Origin: CAILKP01 sp038231815 | GTDB lineage: Bacteria > Planctomycetota > Phycisphaerae > Phycisphaerales > UBA1924 | DNA: 64,000 bases | NCBI GenBank assembly: GCA_038231815.1 | Contig: JBBRKQ010000006.1 | Location: 8,945-72,944, forward strand | Reading direction: 5' to 3' | The notes under the pieces: model-generated | Told to the model about the DNA's origin: nothing | The model's database searches: none | The model's input: only the letters and a program-made list of their open reading frames with translations | Part shown: positions 8,795-17,678 of the stretch, piece by piece | Numbering within the stretch: position 1 is the stretch's first letter | Layout: each line of letters starts with the position of its first letter | Translations under genes and position numbers: made by a program

Positions 8795-10573
8795 TTATGC
8801 GATGATCTTCCTCCGCATCGCCACGTAATCCCAGAGCACGAAACGATCGAGGTCGCTGCCACCGGTGAAAAAGACTCGGCCGCTGGTGGCCATGGCCATG
8901 CGTTGGGCGAACTGGATGTCTTCGCTGGATTGGCTCCAGCTTGGCAGCAGGAAGATGTTGATGGTGATTCCCTCACGTGCGCAGAGATTGGCTTCACGCA
9001 TGGTGGCTTCCTCGGTGCGCGGGTCGGGCGGGTAGAGCAGGAAGAGCTCAGCGCCTTCGAAGTGGGCTGTGGGCAGACCATCGGTAATCAGGATGATCTG
9101 CCGATTGGGCGTGTCTTGTGCACAGAGCATGGTGCGGGCGAGCTGCATGGACCGCTGGATATTGGTGAAGTGCTGCGGGATGCGCCACTCGGTCACGTCC
9201 GGGTCGGCCATGTTGACCTTGAGTCGCACCACGGAGTTGTGGATGCTCACCGGCTTGGGCATCATGCTGACAATTTCGCTGGACTCACGGAGCTTTGCGA
9301 AGCTGAACATCTCAACGAACTTGAGAAAGTCACCGGGGTACTCGCGCCGGATGAGGGCATCGAGCGCGAGCGCCATGCGTTTTACGTTGATGTACTGCCC
9401 GCCGTGGCGCATCGAGCCGGACATGTCCATCAGCACCGCCGTAGCGGCCTTGGGGTTATTGCGGGTCTGGAAGATCTCGATGTCTTCGGGCTTCAGACGG
9501 ATCTTGGGCCCGACCTTACCCCCCACTGCCGGTGATTGCGTCACGGGCCCCTGGCGCACCATCGCGTTGATGAAGCTTTGTGTGACATCCATGTTGGCGG
9601 CGGAATCACCGAACTCGTAGCTGCGTGTGCGGGGCATCTCAGTTGGGCCTTCACCGATGATCGGGCCGGTGTGGCGACCGGAACGGGAGGCTTCAAGGTC
9701 CGCGAAGATTTCGGTGAGGAGGCGGGACTGGAACAGCTTCATGGCCTGCGGCGTAACTTTGAAGCCGCCCTTGGTTGCCTCGAGCCCTTGTCGCTCTGCC
9801 TCAGCCTTGACATATTCCTCGATTTGCTGTTGCAGCCGGTTCAGTTCCTCGATCTGGGCGGACTCGGCAAACTCGGCGAGCTGCTCCATGTCGATGATGG
9901 CGAGCTGGGATGTATTGGCCGCTTCTTTAATCTGATCCTGAAGTTTATCGATGGCCTCGAGTTCTTGTTTGATCAGCAGCGCTTCCTCGACCGTGAGCGG
10001 GTCACGCCCGGTGAAGGCGTACTTGCTAGCGAGCTCATCAACCTGATACTTGTTGCCGAGGCTTTCCATCACGGCCATGATGTCGCGTGCGAACTGTGAC
10101 TGCTCATCGCGCTGGGCGTACCAGAGTTTTTCCAGCTCTTGGATCTGCTCGGCCTTGACGGCCCGCTGGAAGTCACTGCGAAACTTGGCGTCCGGACGGG
10201 CCTCGCTGGCGGCGGCACGAAACTCACGATCCGCGAGTTGCTGGACGGAGTCGGTTTCGTATTTTTCGAGAATCTTTCGCTTGCGATCTTCGAGCATCGC
10301 GGCGAGCGCTTCGAGGCTGGGGCCAAGGCGCGGGATCATCGATGGATCAATGTGAATCGCCCGGGCCAGTTCCTCGGGCGTGAGCTCACGCAGCGAGCCG
10401 TAGGCCAGCATGTGTTCCATGGCCAAGCCGGCCAGATCCGGCGGCGGCTGCGTGGGCGAGGGGAAGTTCTTGGGGTCGTAGGCTTGGTATGAATGCACAA
10501 GCCCCGGGGGGGTAACGGCCTCTGGGTTGGGTGTCGTGGAGGATGAATCGCTTGGGGGCGTTGGGTTGGTCAT
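8795..10573 (-). CDS. VWA-domain protein paired with an AAA+ ATPase
   Basis: This is a 592-residue protein with a Pro/Ser-rich N terminus, a long charged helical middle (about residues 60-290), and a C-terminal von Willebrand factor A domain. The domain has the MIDAS motif DMSGS (about 382-386) and a second LITDG strand (about 494). VWA proteins encoded beside MoxR/ChlI-like AAA+ ATPases act as paired chaperones that insert metals or remodel targets; examples are NorD/NorQ, CbbO/CbbQ and ChlD/ChlI. Its ATG overlaps the Doc stop (ATGA), and the AAA+ gene lies two genes upstream. The cellular target is not known. Confidence 0.85.
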   Translation of the reverse strand: MTNPTPPSDSSSTTPNPEAVTPPGLVHSYQAYDPKNFPSPTQPPPDLAGLAMEHMLAYGSLRELTPEELARAIHIDPSMIPRLGPSLEALAAMLEDRKRKILEKYETDSVQQLADREFRAAASEARPDAKFRSDFQRAVKAEQIQELEKLWYAQRDEQSQFARDIMAVMESLGNKYQVDELASKYAFTGRDPLTVEEALLIKQELEAIDKLQDQIKEAANTSQLAIIDMEQLAEFAESAQIEELNRLQQQIEEYVKAEAERQGLEATKGGFKVTPQAMKLFQSRLLTEIFADLEASRSGRHTGPIIGEGPTEMPRTRSYEFGDSAANMDVTQSFINAMVRQGPVTQSPAVGGKVGPKIRLKPEDIEIFQTRNNPKAATAVLMDMSGSMRHGGQYINVKRMALALDALIRREYPGDFLKFVEMFSFAKLRESSEIVSMMPKPVSIHNSVVRLKVNMADPDVTEWRIPQHFTNIQRSMQLARTMLCAQDTPNRQIILITDGLPTAHFEGAELFLLYPPDPRTEEATMREANLCAREGITINIFLLPSWSQSSEDIQFAQRMAMATSGRVFFTGGSDLDRFVLWDYVAMRRKIIA

Positions 10574-10983
10574 GGTTGCTCAGGCTTGGAAATCATACTG
10601 CGAAACCATTGGGTAAGTTCTTCCTTGGAAATGTGCCCTGCCGCGACGGCGATGGTGATGTCCGCGGCTTCGTCTTGGTCGGGAAGATCTGTCACACCGT
10701 TATCTATTAAAAAAGTGATGGCTCTGGCCAGCGCGGTGCGCTTGTTGCCATCAATAAACGCGTGGTTGCAGCAGATATGGAAAAGGTACGCGGCGGCGAT
10801 CGCCGCTATGTCCCGGTGCAGTGGACTACCACCAAACCACTGCTGTGGCATCATGACCGCGGATGACAGCAAGCCATGATCTCGGACACCAGACAATCCA
10901 CCGTCACGGTCAATGACGATCGAATGGATTTGCAAAACATCCTCGACCGATAGAAACTCTTTGGGCTGGTCTCGGTCGGTCAA
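10570..10983 (-). CDS. doc: Doc-family (Fic fold) toxin
   Basis: This is a 137-residue protein of the death-on-curing group of Fic-fold enzymes. The signature HAFIDGNKRTA (HxFx[DN]xNKR) is intact at about residues 78-88, and the N-terminal FLSVEDVLQIHS and GVRDHGLLSSAV blocks match Doc. Phage P1 Doc phosphorylates EF-Tu and is held in check by Phd. The start appears to be TTG 10983, as no ATG precedes the FLSVED block. No recognisable Phd or AbrB antitoxin is adjacent; a 75-codon orphan ORF lies just upstream. The stop overlaps the start of the VWA gene, an odd place for a toxin gene. Confidence 0.85.
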   Translation of the reverse strand: MTDRDQPKEFLSVEDVLQIHSIVIDRDGGLSGVRDHGLLSSAVMMPQQWFGGSPLHRDIAAIAAAYLFHICCNHAFIDGNKRTALARAITFLIDNGVTDLPDQDEAADITIAVAAGHISKEELTQWFRSMISKPEQP

Positions 10984-11029
10984 TCTGAGGTTCGCCTAGT
11001 TTGTGCAACTTGGATTCGTAGGTACAGAT

Positions 11030-11257
11030 TTACTTTGAGAGCTTGGTCAATGCACGGCCATAGTCTCGTACGACTTGGTCCATGACCTGACCAATCCTGG
11101 CATGGCGTTGCTGCTGCTCACTGCTGAGCGCCTCCATCGGTTCAATGCGGACAGAGAACTGCTGCTGAACATCCGCGGAGATCCGTGCGACATCCAGCCA
11201 ACCCTTGTCGAGTAAGAAACGTTGCTCGCGACAGGATTTCTGAAGGTTCTCTGACAT
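11030..11257 (-). CDS. small orphan ORF upstream of doc, possible antitoxin
   Basis: This is a 75-residue, charged, probably all-helical protein (MSENLQKSCREQ start; Q-rich SSEQQQRHARIG middle; basic tail). I do not recognise the family. It ends 46 bases before doc and is about the size of Phd. That makes it a candidate antitoxin or an accessory protein of the AAA+/VWA pair, but nothing in its sequence proves either. No strong ribosome binding site was seen before ATG 11257. Confidence 0.5.
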   Translation of the reverse strand: MSENLQKSCREQRFLLDKGWLDVARISADVQQQFSVRIEPMEALSSEQQQRHARIGQVMDQVVRDYGRALTKLSK

Positions 11258-11389
11258 GCCCAGCGCTTTGCTCTAACCTCACCCTAAGCCTCGCGTCCAT
11301 AACAAAGGATACGCCGAATCCTGCCTCTGGTTGAGGAAATTTTGGCCTTGACGACATCCGAGCGTGTCGGGAGAACGATACCATGCGAT

Positions 11390-12853
11390 TCACGTCTCAT
11401 AACTCATCCTGCCATGCTTCGTGCTCCGGCTGATCCTGTCTCCGGCGTGCAGCCCTGCCAGCACAAACTCGATGCAGCTTGCCCGTACCGCGGGGTCTGC
11501 CGAGGCGTTTAGCTCAAAGGCTTTGTCCCACACCGCGGGCACTCGCTTGATCAGCTTCTCGTAGCTTGCGCTCGGCAGCATGTCCCCCACTTCAATCTTC
11601 ACGCCCTTAGCAAAGACCTGGGCGATTTCTTCCAGCCCGTGCTTGCCGACGTATTCATCGAACACGATCTTAATTGCCTCGGCCATCACCGAGTCGATCA
11701 CCTGTTTCTCGCTCATCTGGTGCGAGCCCATGAGGTCAAGCTCCAGCTTGCCTGTACTGGAAGCGTGCACGTGTGCCAGATCGCTGATGCGGGGCACCGC
11801 GGGCCGCTCACCCAGCCGGATTCCTCGCTGCCGGGCTGAGGCCACCATAGTTCGGTAATTGGCAATGCTGAGTCGGGCCGATACGCCGGACTGTTGGTCG
11901 ACATACTTGCTCTTGCGGGCGGCGATGGCGAGCTGCTCGTTGATTTCCAGCATGAACCGCGGCACAACAACTGGGAAATCTCCGCCAAGATCAATATCAG
12001 CTTCGCGCTGGGTGATATCAATGCCAAGGTCGCGCTCGCGCGGATAGTGGGTGACCACGGTCGTGCCGATGCGGTCCTTCAGCTGGGGGATGACCTTGCC
12101 GGAGCGGTTGTACGTCGCGGGGTTGGCGGAAAACAGCACCAGCACATCGATATCAAAGCTCACCGGGAAGCCGCGAATCTGCACATCGCGCTCTTCGAGA
12201 ATATTAAACAGGCCGACCTGCACAAGATCATCAAGATCGGGCAATTCGTTCATGGCGAATATGCCCCGGTGCATTCGGGGAATGAGCCCGAAGTGTAATG
12301 CATCCTCGGTGCTCATCGACACACCTGAGGCCAGCTTGGCAGGATCGATCTCACCGATAATGTCGGCAAATTTGGTGCCCGGAGCAAGCCGCTCGGCGTA
12401 TCGCTCAGAACGGTGCCAATAGGCTACTGGCGCATCATCACCAAATTCGGCGACAAACGCTTTGCCAGCCCGGGTAATCGGCGCGAGAGGATCCTCATGC
12501 ACTGGGCTGCCACCGAGATACTCGGCTGGGACGGCCAAATAGGGCGTCCATTCATCTAAAAAGCGTCCGAGCAATCGCATCAGCCGGCTCTTGCCCTGGC
12601 CCTTTTCGCCCAGAAACAGCATGTCGTGACCGGCCAAGATCCCGTTGATGATTTCCGGAATGACCGTGCTGTCATACCCGACGATACCGGGGAAAAGCTC
12701 ATCACCCGCTCGTAGAGCCTTGGTAATGTTCTCGCGGAGTTCCGCCTTGACCGTTCTGGACTTCCAGCCTGAAGCCCGGAGTTCTCCGAGCGAACGGGGT
12801 AAATGAACTGAACCAGCCCCGCTGTGGGGCCCGTGGTGTGAACGAATCGACAT
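11390..12853 (-). CDS. MoxR/ChlI-like AAA+ ATPase
   Basis: This is a 487-residue AAA+ ATPase. Walker A is GEKGQGKS (about residues 81-88), Walker B is in GIFAMNELPDL, and the FSANPATYNRSGKVIPQLKDR block matches the sensor 1 and arginine-finger region of magnesium-chelatase I and MoxR proteins. The C-terminal half is helical. With the downstream VWA protein it makes an AAA+/VWA pair of the kind that remodels or metallates partner enzymes. ATG 12853 is preferred; the frame runs upstream to 13015 but those residues are not domain-like and overlap the divergent promoter region. Confidence 0.85.
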   Translation of the reverse strand: MSIRSHHGPHSGAGSVHLPRSLGELRASGWKSRTVKAELRENITKALRAGDELFPGIVGYDSTVIPEIINGILAGHDMLFLGEKGQGKSRLMRLLGRFLDEWTPYLAVPAEYLGGSPVHEDPLAPITRAGKAFVAEFGDDAPVAYWHRSERYAERLAPGTKFADIIGEIDPAKLASGVSMSTEDALHFGLIPRMHRGIFAMNELPDLDDLVQVGLFNILEERDVQIRGFPVSFDIDVLVLFSANPATYNRSGKVIPQLKDRIGTTVVTHYPRERDLGIDITQREADIDLGGDFPVVVPRFMLEINEQLAIAARKSKYVDQQSGVSARLSIANYRTMVASARQRGIRLGERPAVPRISDLAHVHASSTGKLELDLMGSHQMSEKQVIDSVMAEAIKIVFDEYVGKHGLEEIAQVFAKGVKIEVGDMLPSASYEKLIKRVPAVWDKAFELNASADPAVRASCIEFVLAGLHAGDRISRSTKHGRMSYET

Positions 12854-13113
12854 GTGTGAGTTCCGAGCGTGCAAGCGGTTAATAACGTGCTTCCGGAAAT
12901 AGTACGTCACCAAACACTTGCCGGATCGCCGAATCCAACGATTCGTCCGGTTGGCTTCTATGATGCTCCGTCCTGCTCTACACCCGTCTTCGGGGCCCCG
13001 TCGCCTCGCCTGCACAGACCACAGTTATCTGACTGCCGCTTCATCGCATCCGCTGCCTGTTCACTTCAGCCATCGGGGCCGTAACGGACAGCCGATTTTT
13101 TAAGAGTACCTCC

Positions 13114-13506
13114 ATGCACGTCCGCCCCATTGATCCCGAAACAGCCACCGTACCCGTGCTCGTCCACATGGAAGAGCCCGAAGGCCTCACCGGCAAGTCC
13201 GACCACGATGCCACCGTCCATGGCTCGCAGGGCCTTAGCCTCCTCGAAGTTGCCATGGCACACGGGATCAATATAGAGCACGCCTGCGGCGGCGTGTGCG
13301 CGTGCAGCACGTGCCACATTTATATTGAGAGCGGTGCCGATTCGGTTACAGAATCAACCGAGCCTGAGGAGGATCGCGTCGAGGAAGCTCCTGGCCTGCA
13401 AAGGAACAGTCGCCTCGCCTGTCAGTGCATCATCAAGGGCAAGGGCCCGATTCAGATTCGGGTGCCATCGTGGAACCGAAACGCCGTCAAGGAAGTGCCG
13501 CACTGA
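13114..13506 (+). CDS. fdx: ISC-type [2Fe-2S] ferredoxin
   Basis: This is a 130-residue adrenodoxin-like ferredoxin. The cluster ligands fit C-x5-C-x2-C plus a distant Cys: C58, C64 and C67 in CGGVCACSTC, and C103 in LACQC. This class supplies electrons for Fe-S cluster assembly in the ISC pathway. iscX follows 80 bases downstream, matching the fdx-iscX order of the E. coli isc operon, but the other isc genes are not in this window. A 260-base gap separates it from the divergent AAA+ gene. Confidence 0.92.
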   Translation: MHVRPIDPETATVPVLVHMEEPEGLTGKSDHDATVHGSQGLSLLEVAMAHGINIEHACGGVCACSTCHIYIESGADSVTESTEPEEDRVEEAPGLQRNSRLACQCIIKGKGPIQIRVPSWNRNAVKEVPH

Positions 13507-13586
13507 GTTGCCGCGATTGTGCGCACGTTCCCGGACAACAAAGTGTTTTTGTGAATCGAGATGGACCACTTACGGAAGGATCTGCC

Positions 13587-13829
13587 ATGCCCGGCGGATT
13601 TGGATGGCTTGAAATTGAGGACATCGCCGAAGCACTCCACGCGGCCCACCCGACGGGGGTTGATCCGCTTCGTATTCGCTTCACCGAACTTCGCAAGCTT
13701 GTTGAGGCGCTGGCAGAGTTTGAGCCCGACCCGGAGCACCCGGTCAACGAGAAAATTCTGGAACACATTCAGGCGGAGTGGATCGCGCTTCGATCGGGAA
13801 ACATAAAAATCGAGGACGATGATGAATAA
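13587..13829 (+). CDS. iscX: Fe-S assembly protein IscX
   Basis: This is an 80-residue acidic protein. Its IEDIAEALHAAHP, DPLRIRFTELRKLVEAL, and NEKILEHIQAEW blocks align in order with E. coli IscX/YfhJ, which binds IscS and iron and modulates cluster assembly. It is about 14 residues longer than the usual 66, mostly at the two ends. ATG 13587 has GGAAGGA upstream. Confidence 0.88.
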   Translation: MPGGFGWLEIEDIAEALHAAHPTGVDPLRIRFTELRKLVEALAEFEPDPEHPVNEKILEHIQAEWIALRSGNIKIEDDDE

Positions 13830-13910
13830 GGGCCTATCGCAGGGCGGCGATGAGCTCGCCGGCTCGCTTGACCCAGCACAGGCTATGAGATGGTAACGGC
13901 CGCGTAATGC

Positions 13911-16424
13911 TCAACGATTCGCCGCGGCAGGTTGACTAGGCTGAGCTGGCTGAATTGGCTGAGTTGGCTGGATTGGCTGGGCGGCCCGGGCACTCTGTGC
14001 CGCCGAAGTCATCGCAGCAACAGCTGGGCCGCTGGGCGGCACGGCGGACAACGCCATGCCCGCGGAGACGGGCGGCTGGCCGATTAAGGTGCGCGGCTTA
14101 GGCGGCTCGGGGTACATCACACGGTGGTGGTTCATGGATACCAGCGTTCGAGAAATAGCCTCGACGACGGTGTTCAGCTCGCCAAGCGTCAATGAGCATT
14201 CATCAAACTGGCCGTCCATCAGCCGCTTGTGGGCGATGGCCCGCACCATCGACTCAATCTTGGCGGCGGATGGGTCGGGGATGCTTCGCGTCGCACTCTC
14301 GGCTGCATCGCAGACCATAATAATGGCAACTTCTTTGCTGCGTGGCTTCGGACCGGGATAGCGGTATTCCACTTCGAGCGGCATCGCGACGTCTTCACCA
14401 GCTTGTTCGGATTTCTCGGCGAGCTTTCGGGCTCGGTTAAAGAAATATTCAACGAGCGTGGTGCCGTGGTGCGCTTCAATAAAATGAAACAGCGAGGCCG
14501 GGAGTTTGTGTTCACGGGCGAGTTCTATACCGTCGCGCACATGGCTGACGATAACCAGCAGCGACATTGCCGGAGTCAGACGGTCATGCCGGTTCAAACC
14601 TGCGGTCTGATTCTCGACGAAGTACTCCGGCTTGTTCATCTTGCCGACATCGTGGTACAGCGAGCCAACGTACGCCAGCAGTGAATCCGCACCGATGGCG
14701 TTGGCCGAGGCCTCTGCCAGCGAAGCGACATTGAGCGAATGGTTGTACGTACCCGGCGCTCGCTGCTGGAGGTCCCGCAGGAGGGGGTGCTGCGGGTCAC
14801 GAAGATCCACCAATGTCAGGCCGGTGGTCACCCCGAGTGCACGCTCGAGCCAGGGCAGGGTGCCGAGAACGACGAATCCGGAAAGCACCACGGCGGCGCC
14901 GGTGGTTGCGGCTTCCCAAATGGCCTGATCGATCGCAACGCGGCCGAGCGGACGATCCAGCAGGCCGAACATGAGCGCGCCCGCAGCGGCGGCGGCCCCA
15001 GCGAGTGCCGCGGTTTTGATAAGCGAGTTGCGCTGCCGTAGCTCACGAAGCATTGAGGCGACGACGCCAACACCGCAGAGCGAAACAGCAACCATGGACA
15101 CCGGCAGCCGCATGGCCATGCACAAACCCAGACCAACTAGGGTTCCGATGCCAAAGGCCAGTCGCCGGTCGTACATCGCCGCGGACACCATCGTTGCCAG
15201 TGCGGCTGCTCCGGCAACACCTGCGGTGAGCAGCCAAGGCTCATTGCCAGCCAGCACCACGGCCGCGAGCATGACCGCAACGATAATGCCAAGGAAAACG
15301 GCAAGGCGGGCGGGCCGGATCAGTAGCTTGGGCGCGTACGTGCGAATGAAGCCAACCATCGCAGCGATGACCAGCACGCCAGCGCCGGCGGGGGCCGCCA
15401 CACCGACGAGTTTTTGATAAATGCTCTGGGATTCGGCAAAGGCCGCTCGTTCAGTCAGATACAAATCAAGCTTTTCGCTTGTGAGCCTTTCCCCCTCCGC
15501 GAAAATAACTGTGCCCACGATCTTGGGCACGAGTTTGGGCTCAATAGCCGCAGCGGCTCGGTCCTGACTCTCAATGGTTACGGGCTGATCAAACGTGTAT
15601 GTTGGCCGGTTTATTCGCAGCACACGCGCGACAACGGTTTCCAAAGCCGGTCCGGAGAACCCTGCTTCCAGCACCCGATCGCGAAGAGCTTTGGCCGCTG
15701 CCTCGGAACCAAGCTGCATGACAGTCCGCGTGGGCACGCGGGTTGATTTTGCTTGGCCAACGGCCGCGGAGCCAAGCGACTGCTCGCGCAGCTCAGCAAA
15801 CTCGTTGGCCGCCATGGCCTCCATCTGATAGGTCTTGGATTCAAGCAGCGGCGTGATGCGGAGTAGCTCATCAAGCTTGTCAACGCGTCTGGACCATTCG
15901 GCCGCAGCGTCACCAGCACTCATAACGCGAAGGGCAGCAAGCGCCGATTCGGAAAGCTGGAACTGGTCACGAATTTGCTGCACCAGCCCATCGGCAGAAG
16001 TTGCAGCCGCGACAGCGCGGGGCAAATTTTCAAGGGCCGCGCGCAGCTCAGGAAGGACTCCGGGGTCGAGGATATAGACCCGCGGCGCTCGTTCGCGGGC
16101 GGCTTGGCGGTAGGTTTCAGTCAGGATTGAGTCTTCCACCTGAAGCGGCACCCGGATCAGTCGCGTTTCAGGGGCGAGTTGGCCGACCGCGACCGGCGTG
16201 CGGCCGTGCAGACCGGCAAAGACCACAGCCACGAGTACCGCGGCAATTGCGATGATCGCAAAGCTCAGTACCAAAGCTGGGAAACGCAGCAGCAGCCCGT
16301 CGGCCTTGCCTCGAAGGCCGCGTTCATGAAAACTGTCAGGTTCTATCCGCGGATCGCCCATAATCACACATTCAGCAGGAATCGATTCAATCAGCTTTGG
16401 GAACTCAGCACGCAACACACTCAC
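13911..16424 (-). CDS. pgpH: 7TM-HD family phosphohydrolase (PgpH/YqfF)
   Basis: This is an 837-residue membrane protein. One N-terminal helix is followed by a large extracytoplasmic domain (about residues 65-330), a block of membrane helices, and a cytoplasmic HD domain with LYHDVGKMNKPEYF (about 588-600) and FIEAHHG. PgpH of Listeria hydrolyses c-di-AMP. GTG 16424 overlaps the phoH stop as GTGA; ATG 16361 is the alternative start. The C terminus carries a low-complexity (QPIQPTQ)-type tail from a 9-base DNA repeat. Whether this organism makes c-di-AMP cannot be told from the window. Confidence 0.9.
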   Translation of the reverse strand: MSVLRAEFPKLIESIPAECVIMGDPRIEPDSFHERGLRGKADGLLLRFPALVLSFAIIAIAAVLVAVVFAGLHGRTPVAVGQLAPETRLIRVPLQVEDSILTETYRQAARERAPRVYILDPGVLPELRAALENLPRAVAAATSADGLVQQIRDQFQLSESALAALRVMSAGDAAAEWSRRVDKLDELLRITPLLESKTYQMEAMAANEFAELREQSLGSAAVGQAKSTRVPTRTVMQLGSEAAAKALRDRVLEAGFSGPALETVVARVLRINRPTYTFDQPVTIESQDRAAAAIEPKLVPKIVGTVIFAEGERLTSEKLDLYLTERAAFAESQSIYQKLVGVAAPAGAGVLVIAAMVGFIRTYAPKLLIRPARLAVFLGIIVAVMLAAVVLAGNEPWLLTAGVAGAAALATMVSAAMYDRRLAFGIGTLVGLGLCMAMRLPVSMVAVSLCGVGVVASMLRELRQRNSLIKTAALAGAAAAAGALMFGLLDRPLGRVAIDQAIWEAATTGAAVVLSGFVVLGTLPWLERALGVTTGLTLVDLRDPQHPLLRDLQQRAPGTYNHSLNVASLAEASANAIGADSLLAYVGSLYHDVGKMNKPEYFVENQTAGLNRHDRLTPAMSLLVIVSHVRDGIELAREHKLPASLFHFIEAHHGTTLVEYFFNRARKLAEKSEQAGEDVAMPLEVEYRYPGPKPRSKEVAIIMVCDAAESATRSIPDPSAAKIESMVRAIAHKRLMDGQFDECSLTLGELNTVVEAISRTLVSMNHHRVMYPEPPKPRTLIGQPPVSAGMALSAVPPSGPAVAAMTSAAQSARAAQPIQPTQPIQPAQPSQPAAANR
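13934..13981 (-). repeat. short tandem repeat encoding a QP-rich tail of PgpH
   Basis: A run of degenerate 9-base units built on ctgaattgg (plus strand) encodes the Gln-Pro-x repeats at the C terminus of the PgpH-like protein. Confidence 0.75.
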
Positions 16425-17632
16425 CTGAGGCGATTGGCCTGCTCTCCAACTTGCCCACCAGGTGGCAAACCTTCGTCAACATCAACATGCCCAACGGGCG
16501 GGCTGTCCGAATCAAAGTCAGACACGCCAATATCCGCAGCAGGATTTGGCTCATCAAAGCCCAAGGCCTCACGCGTGCGAGCCTGCATATCGGCCCGTTT
16601 CGCCTTCTCGGCTGGCGACTCATACCTGCCGTACGCCTCAACAATTCGAGCGACCATTGGGTGGCGGACAATGTCCGCTTCGTTAAGCGGTATGAACGCC
16701 ACGCCCCGCGTACGACGGAGAATTCTTGCCGCATCAATCAGACCGCTTGATGCCGGATCGGGCAGATCGACCTGCGTTGCATCGCCGGTGACAATCACCT
16801 TGCTGCCGTGACCCATACGCGTCAGGAACATTTTCATCTGCCCGCGAGTTGTGTTCTGGGCTTCATCCAAAATGATGCAGGCACGGTTCAGCGTGCGACC
16901 GCGCATGTACGCCAGCGGGACAACTTCAACAATGTCGCTGACCATGAACCGCTTCATGGTGTTGATGTCCATCATGTCATTGAGAGCATCAAACAGCGGT
17001 CGCAGATATGGATTCACCTTTGCTTGCAGGTCGCCCGGCAGAAACCCCAGTTTCTCTCCGGCCTCCACCGCTGGTCTGGCCAAAATCAACCGCTTGACGT
17101 GCCCGTGCTTAAGCATGTGTACCGCCGCGGCGACAGCGAGATAGGTTTTACCGGTACCGGCGGGGCCGATTCCAAAGACCAGGTCGTTGTCGCGGATGGC
17201 ATCAAGATAAACCTGCTGGTTTGCGGTCTTGGCCCGCACCGCCTGACCGGCGACGTAAACATCAAGCTGATCGCCCCAAGCCGCAGCCCGGGCGGATGTT
17301 GGCGCATCCTGCCAATCACCGAAGATCTCCGCCGCGGATTCACGGTCGGTGGCCATGTCAGAGGCGCGGGTGATAAGGGTGAGCACCTGCTGCCGGTCGA
17401 GCGGCTCGGCGCCATCGGCGGCCTCAATGAGTCGCTCCATAACAAAGCGGGCCGCGACAACGGCCCGACGCTCACCGGAGAGTTTGATGCTGCCTTCTCG
17501 ACAGGTCACGGCAACGCCAAGCGTCTCGCGGATCATTTTGACGTTACGATCCGACGATCCAAGTACACTGACTTGCTCTACACCGAAGGGAACTTTGATG
17601 ACAATGTCCACGCGAATCTTGCTCCGCGCCAT
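16421..17632 (-). CDS. phoH: PhoH family ATPase
   Basis: This is a 403-residue PhoH/YbeZ-type protein: an N-terminal KH-like RNA-binding part (DIVIKVPFGVEQVSVLGSSD), then a P-loop NTPase domain with Walker A GPAGTGKT (about 154-161) and Walker B IILDEAQNTT. It is linked genetically to YbeY and ribosome maturation in other bacteria. It is translationally coupled to pgpH (GTGA). The open frame extends to 17803, but ATG 17632 gives the family-like start MARSKIRVDIVIK. A divergent lipoprotein gene begins 47 bases away. Confidence 0.93.
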   Translation of the reverse strand: MARSKIRVDIVIKVPFGVEQVSVLGSSDRNVKMIRETLGVAVTCREGSIKLSGERRAVVAARFVMERLIEAADGAEPLDRQQVLTLITRASDMATDRESAAEIFGDWQDAPTSARAAAWGDQLDVYVAGQAVRAKTANQQVYLDAIRDNDLVFGIGPAGTGKTYLAVAAAVHMLKHGHVKRLILARPAVEAGEKLGFLPGDLQAKVNPYLRPLFDALNDMMDINTMKRFMVSDIVEVVPLAYMRGRTLNRACIILDEAQNTTRGQMKMFLTRMGHGSKVIVTGDATQVDLPDPASSGLIDAARILRRTRGVAFIPLNEADIVRHPMVARIVEAYGRYESPAEKAKRADMQARTREALGFDEPNPAADIGVSDFDSDSPPVGHVDVDEGLPPGGQVGEQANRLR

Positions 17633-17678
17633 GGGTGATCGGGCATGCCCCGATCGATGCGAATCCCGGGCGAGACGA

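Noticed and set aside
10570..11257. A complete classical phd-doc module
   Set aside because: Doc is clear, but the upstream ORF has no recognisable Phd sequence, so only a candidate antitoxin is reported.
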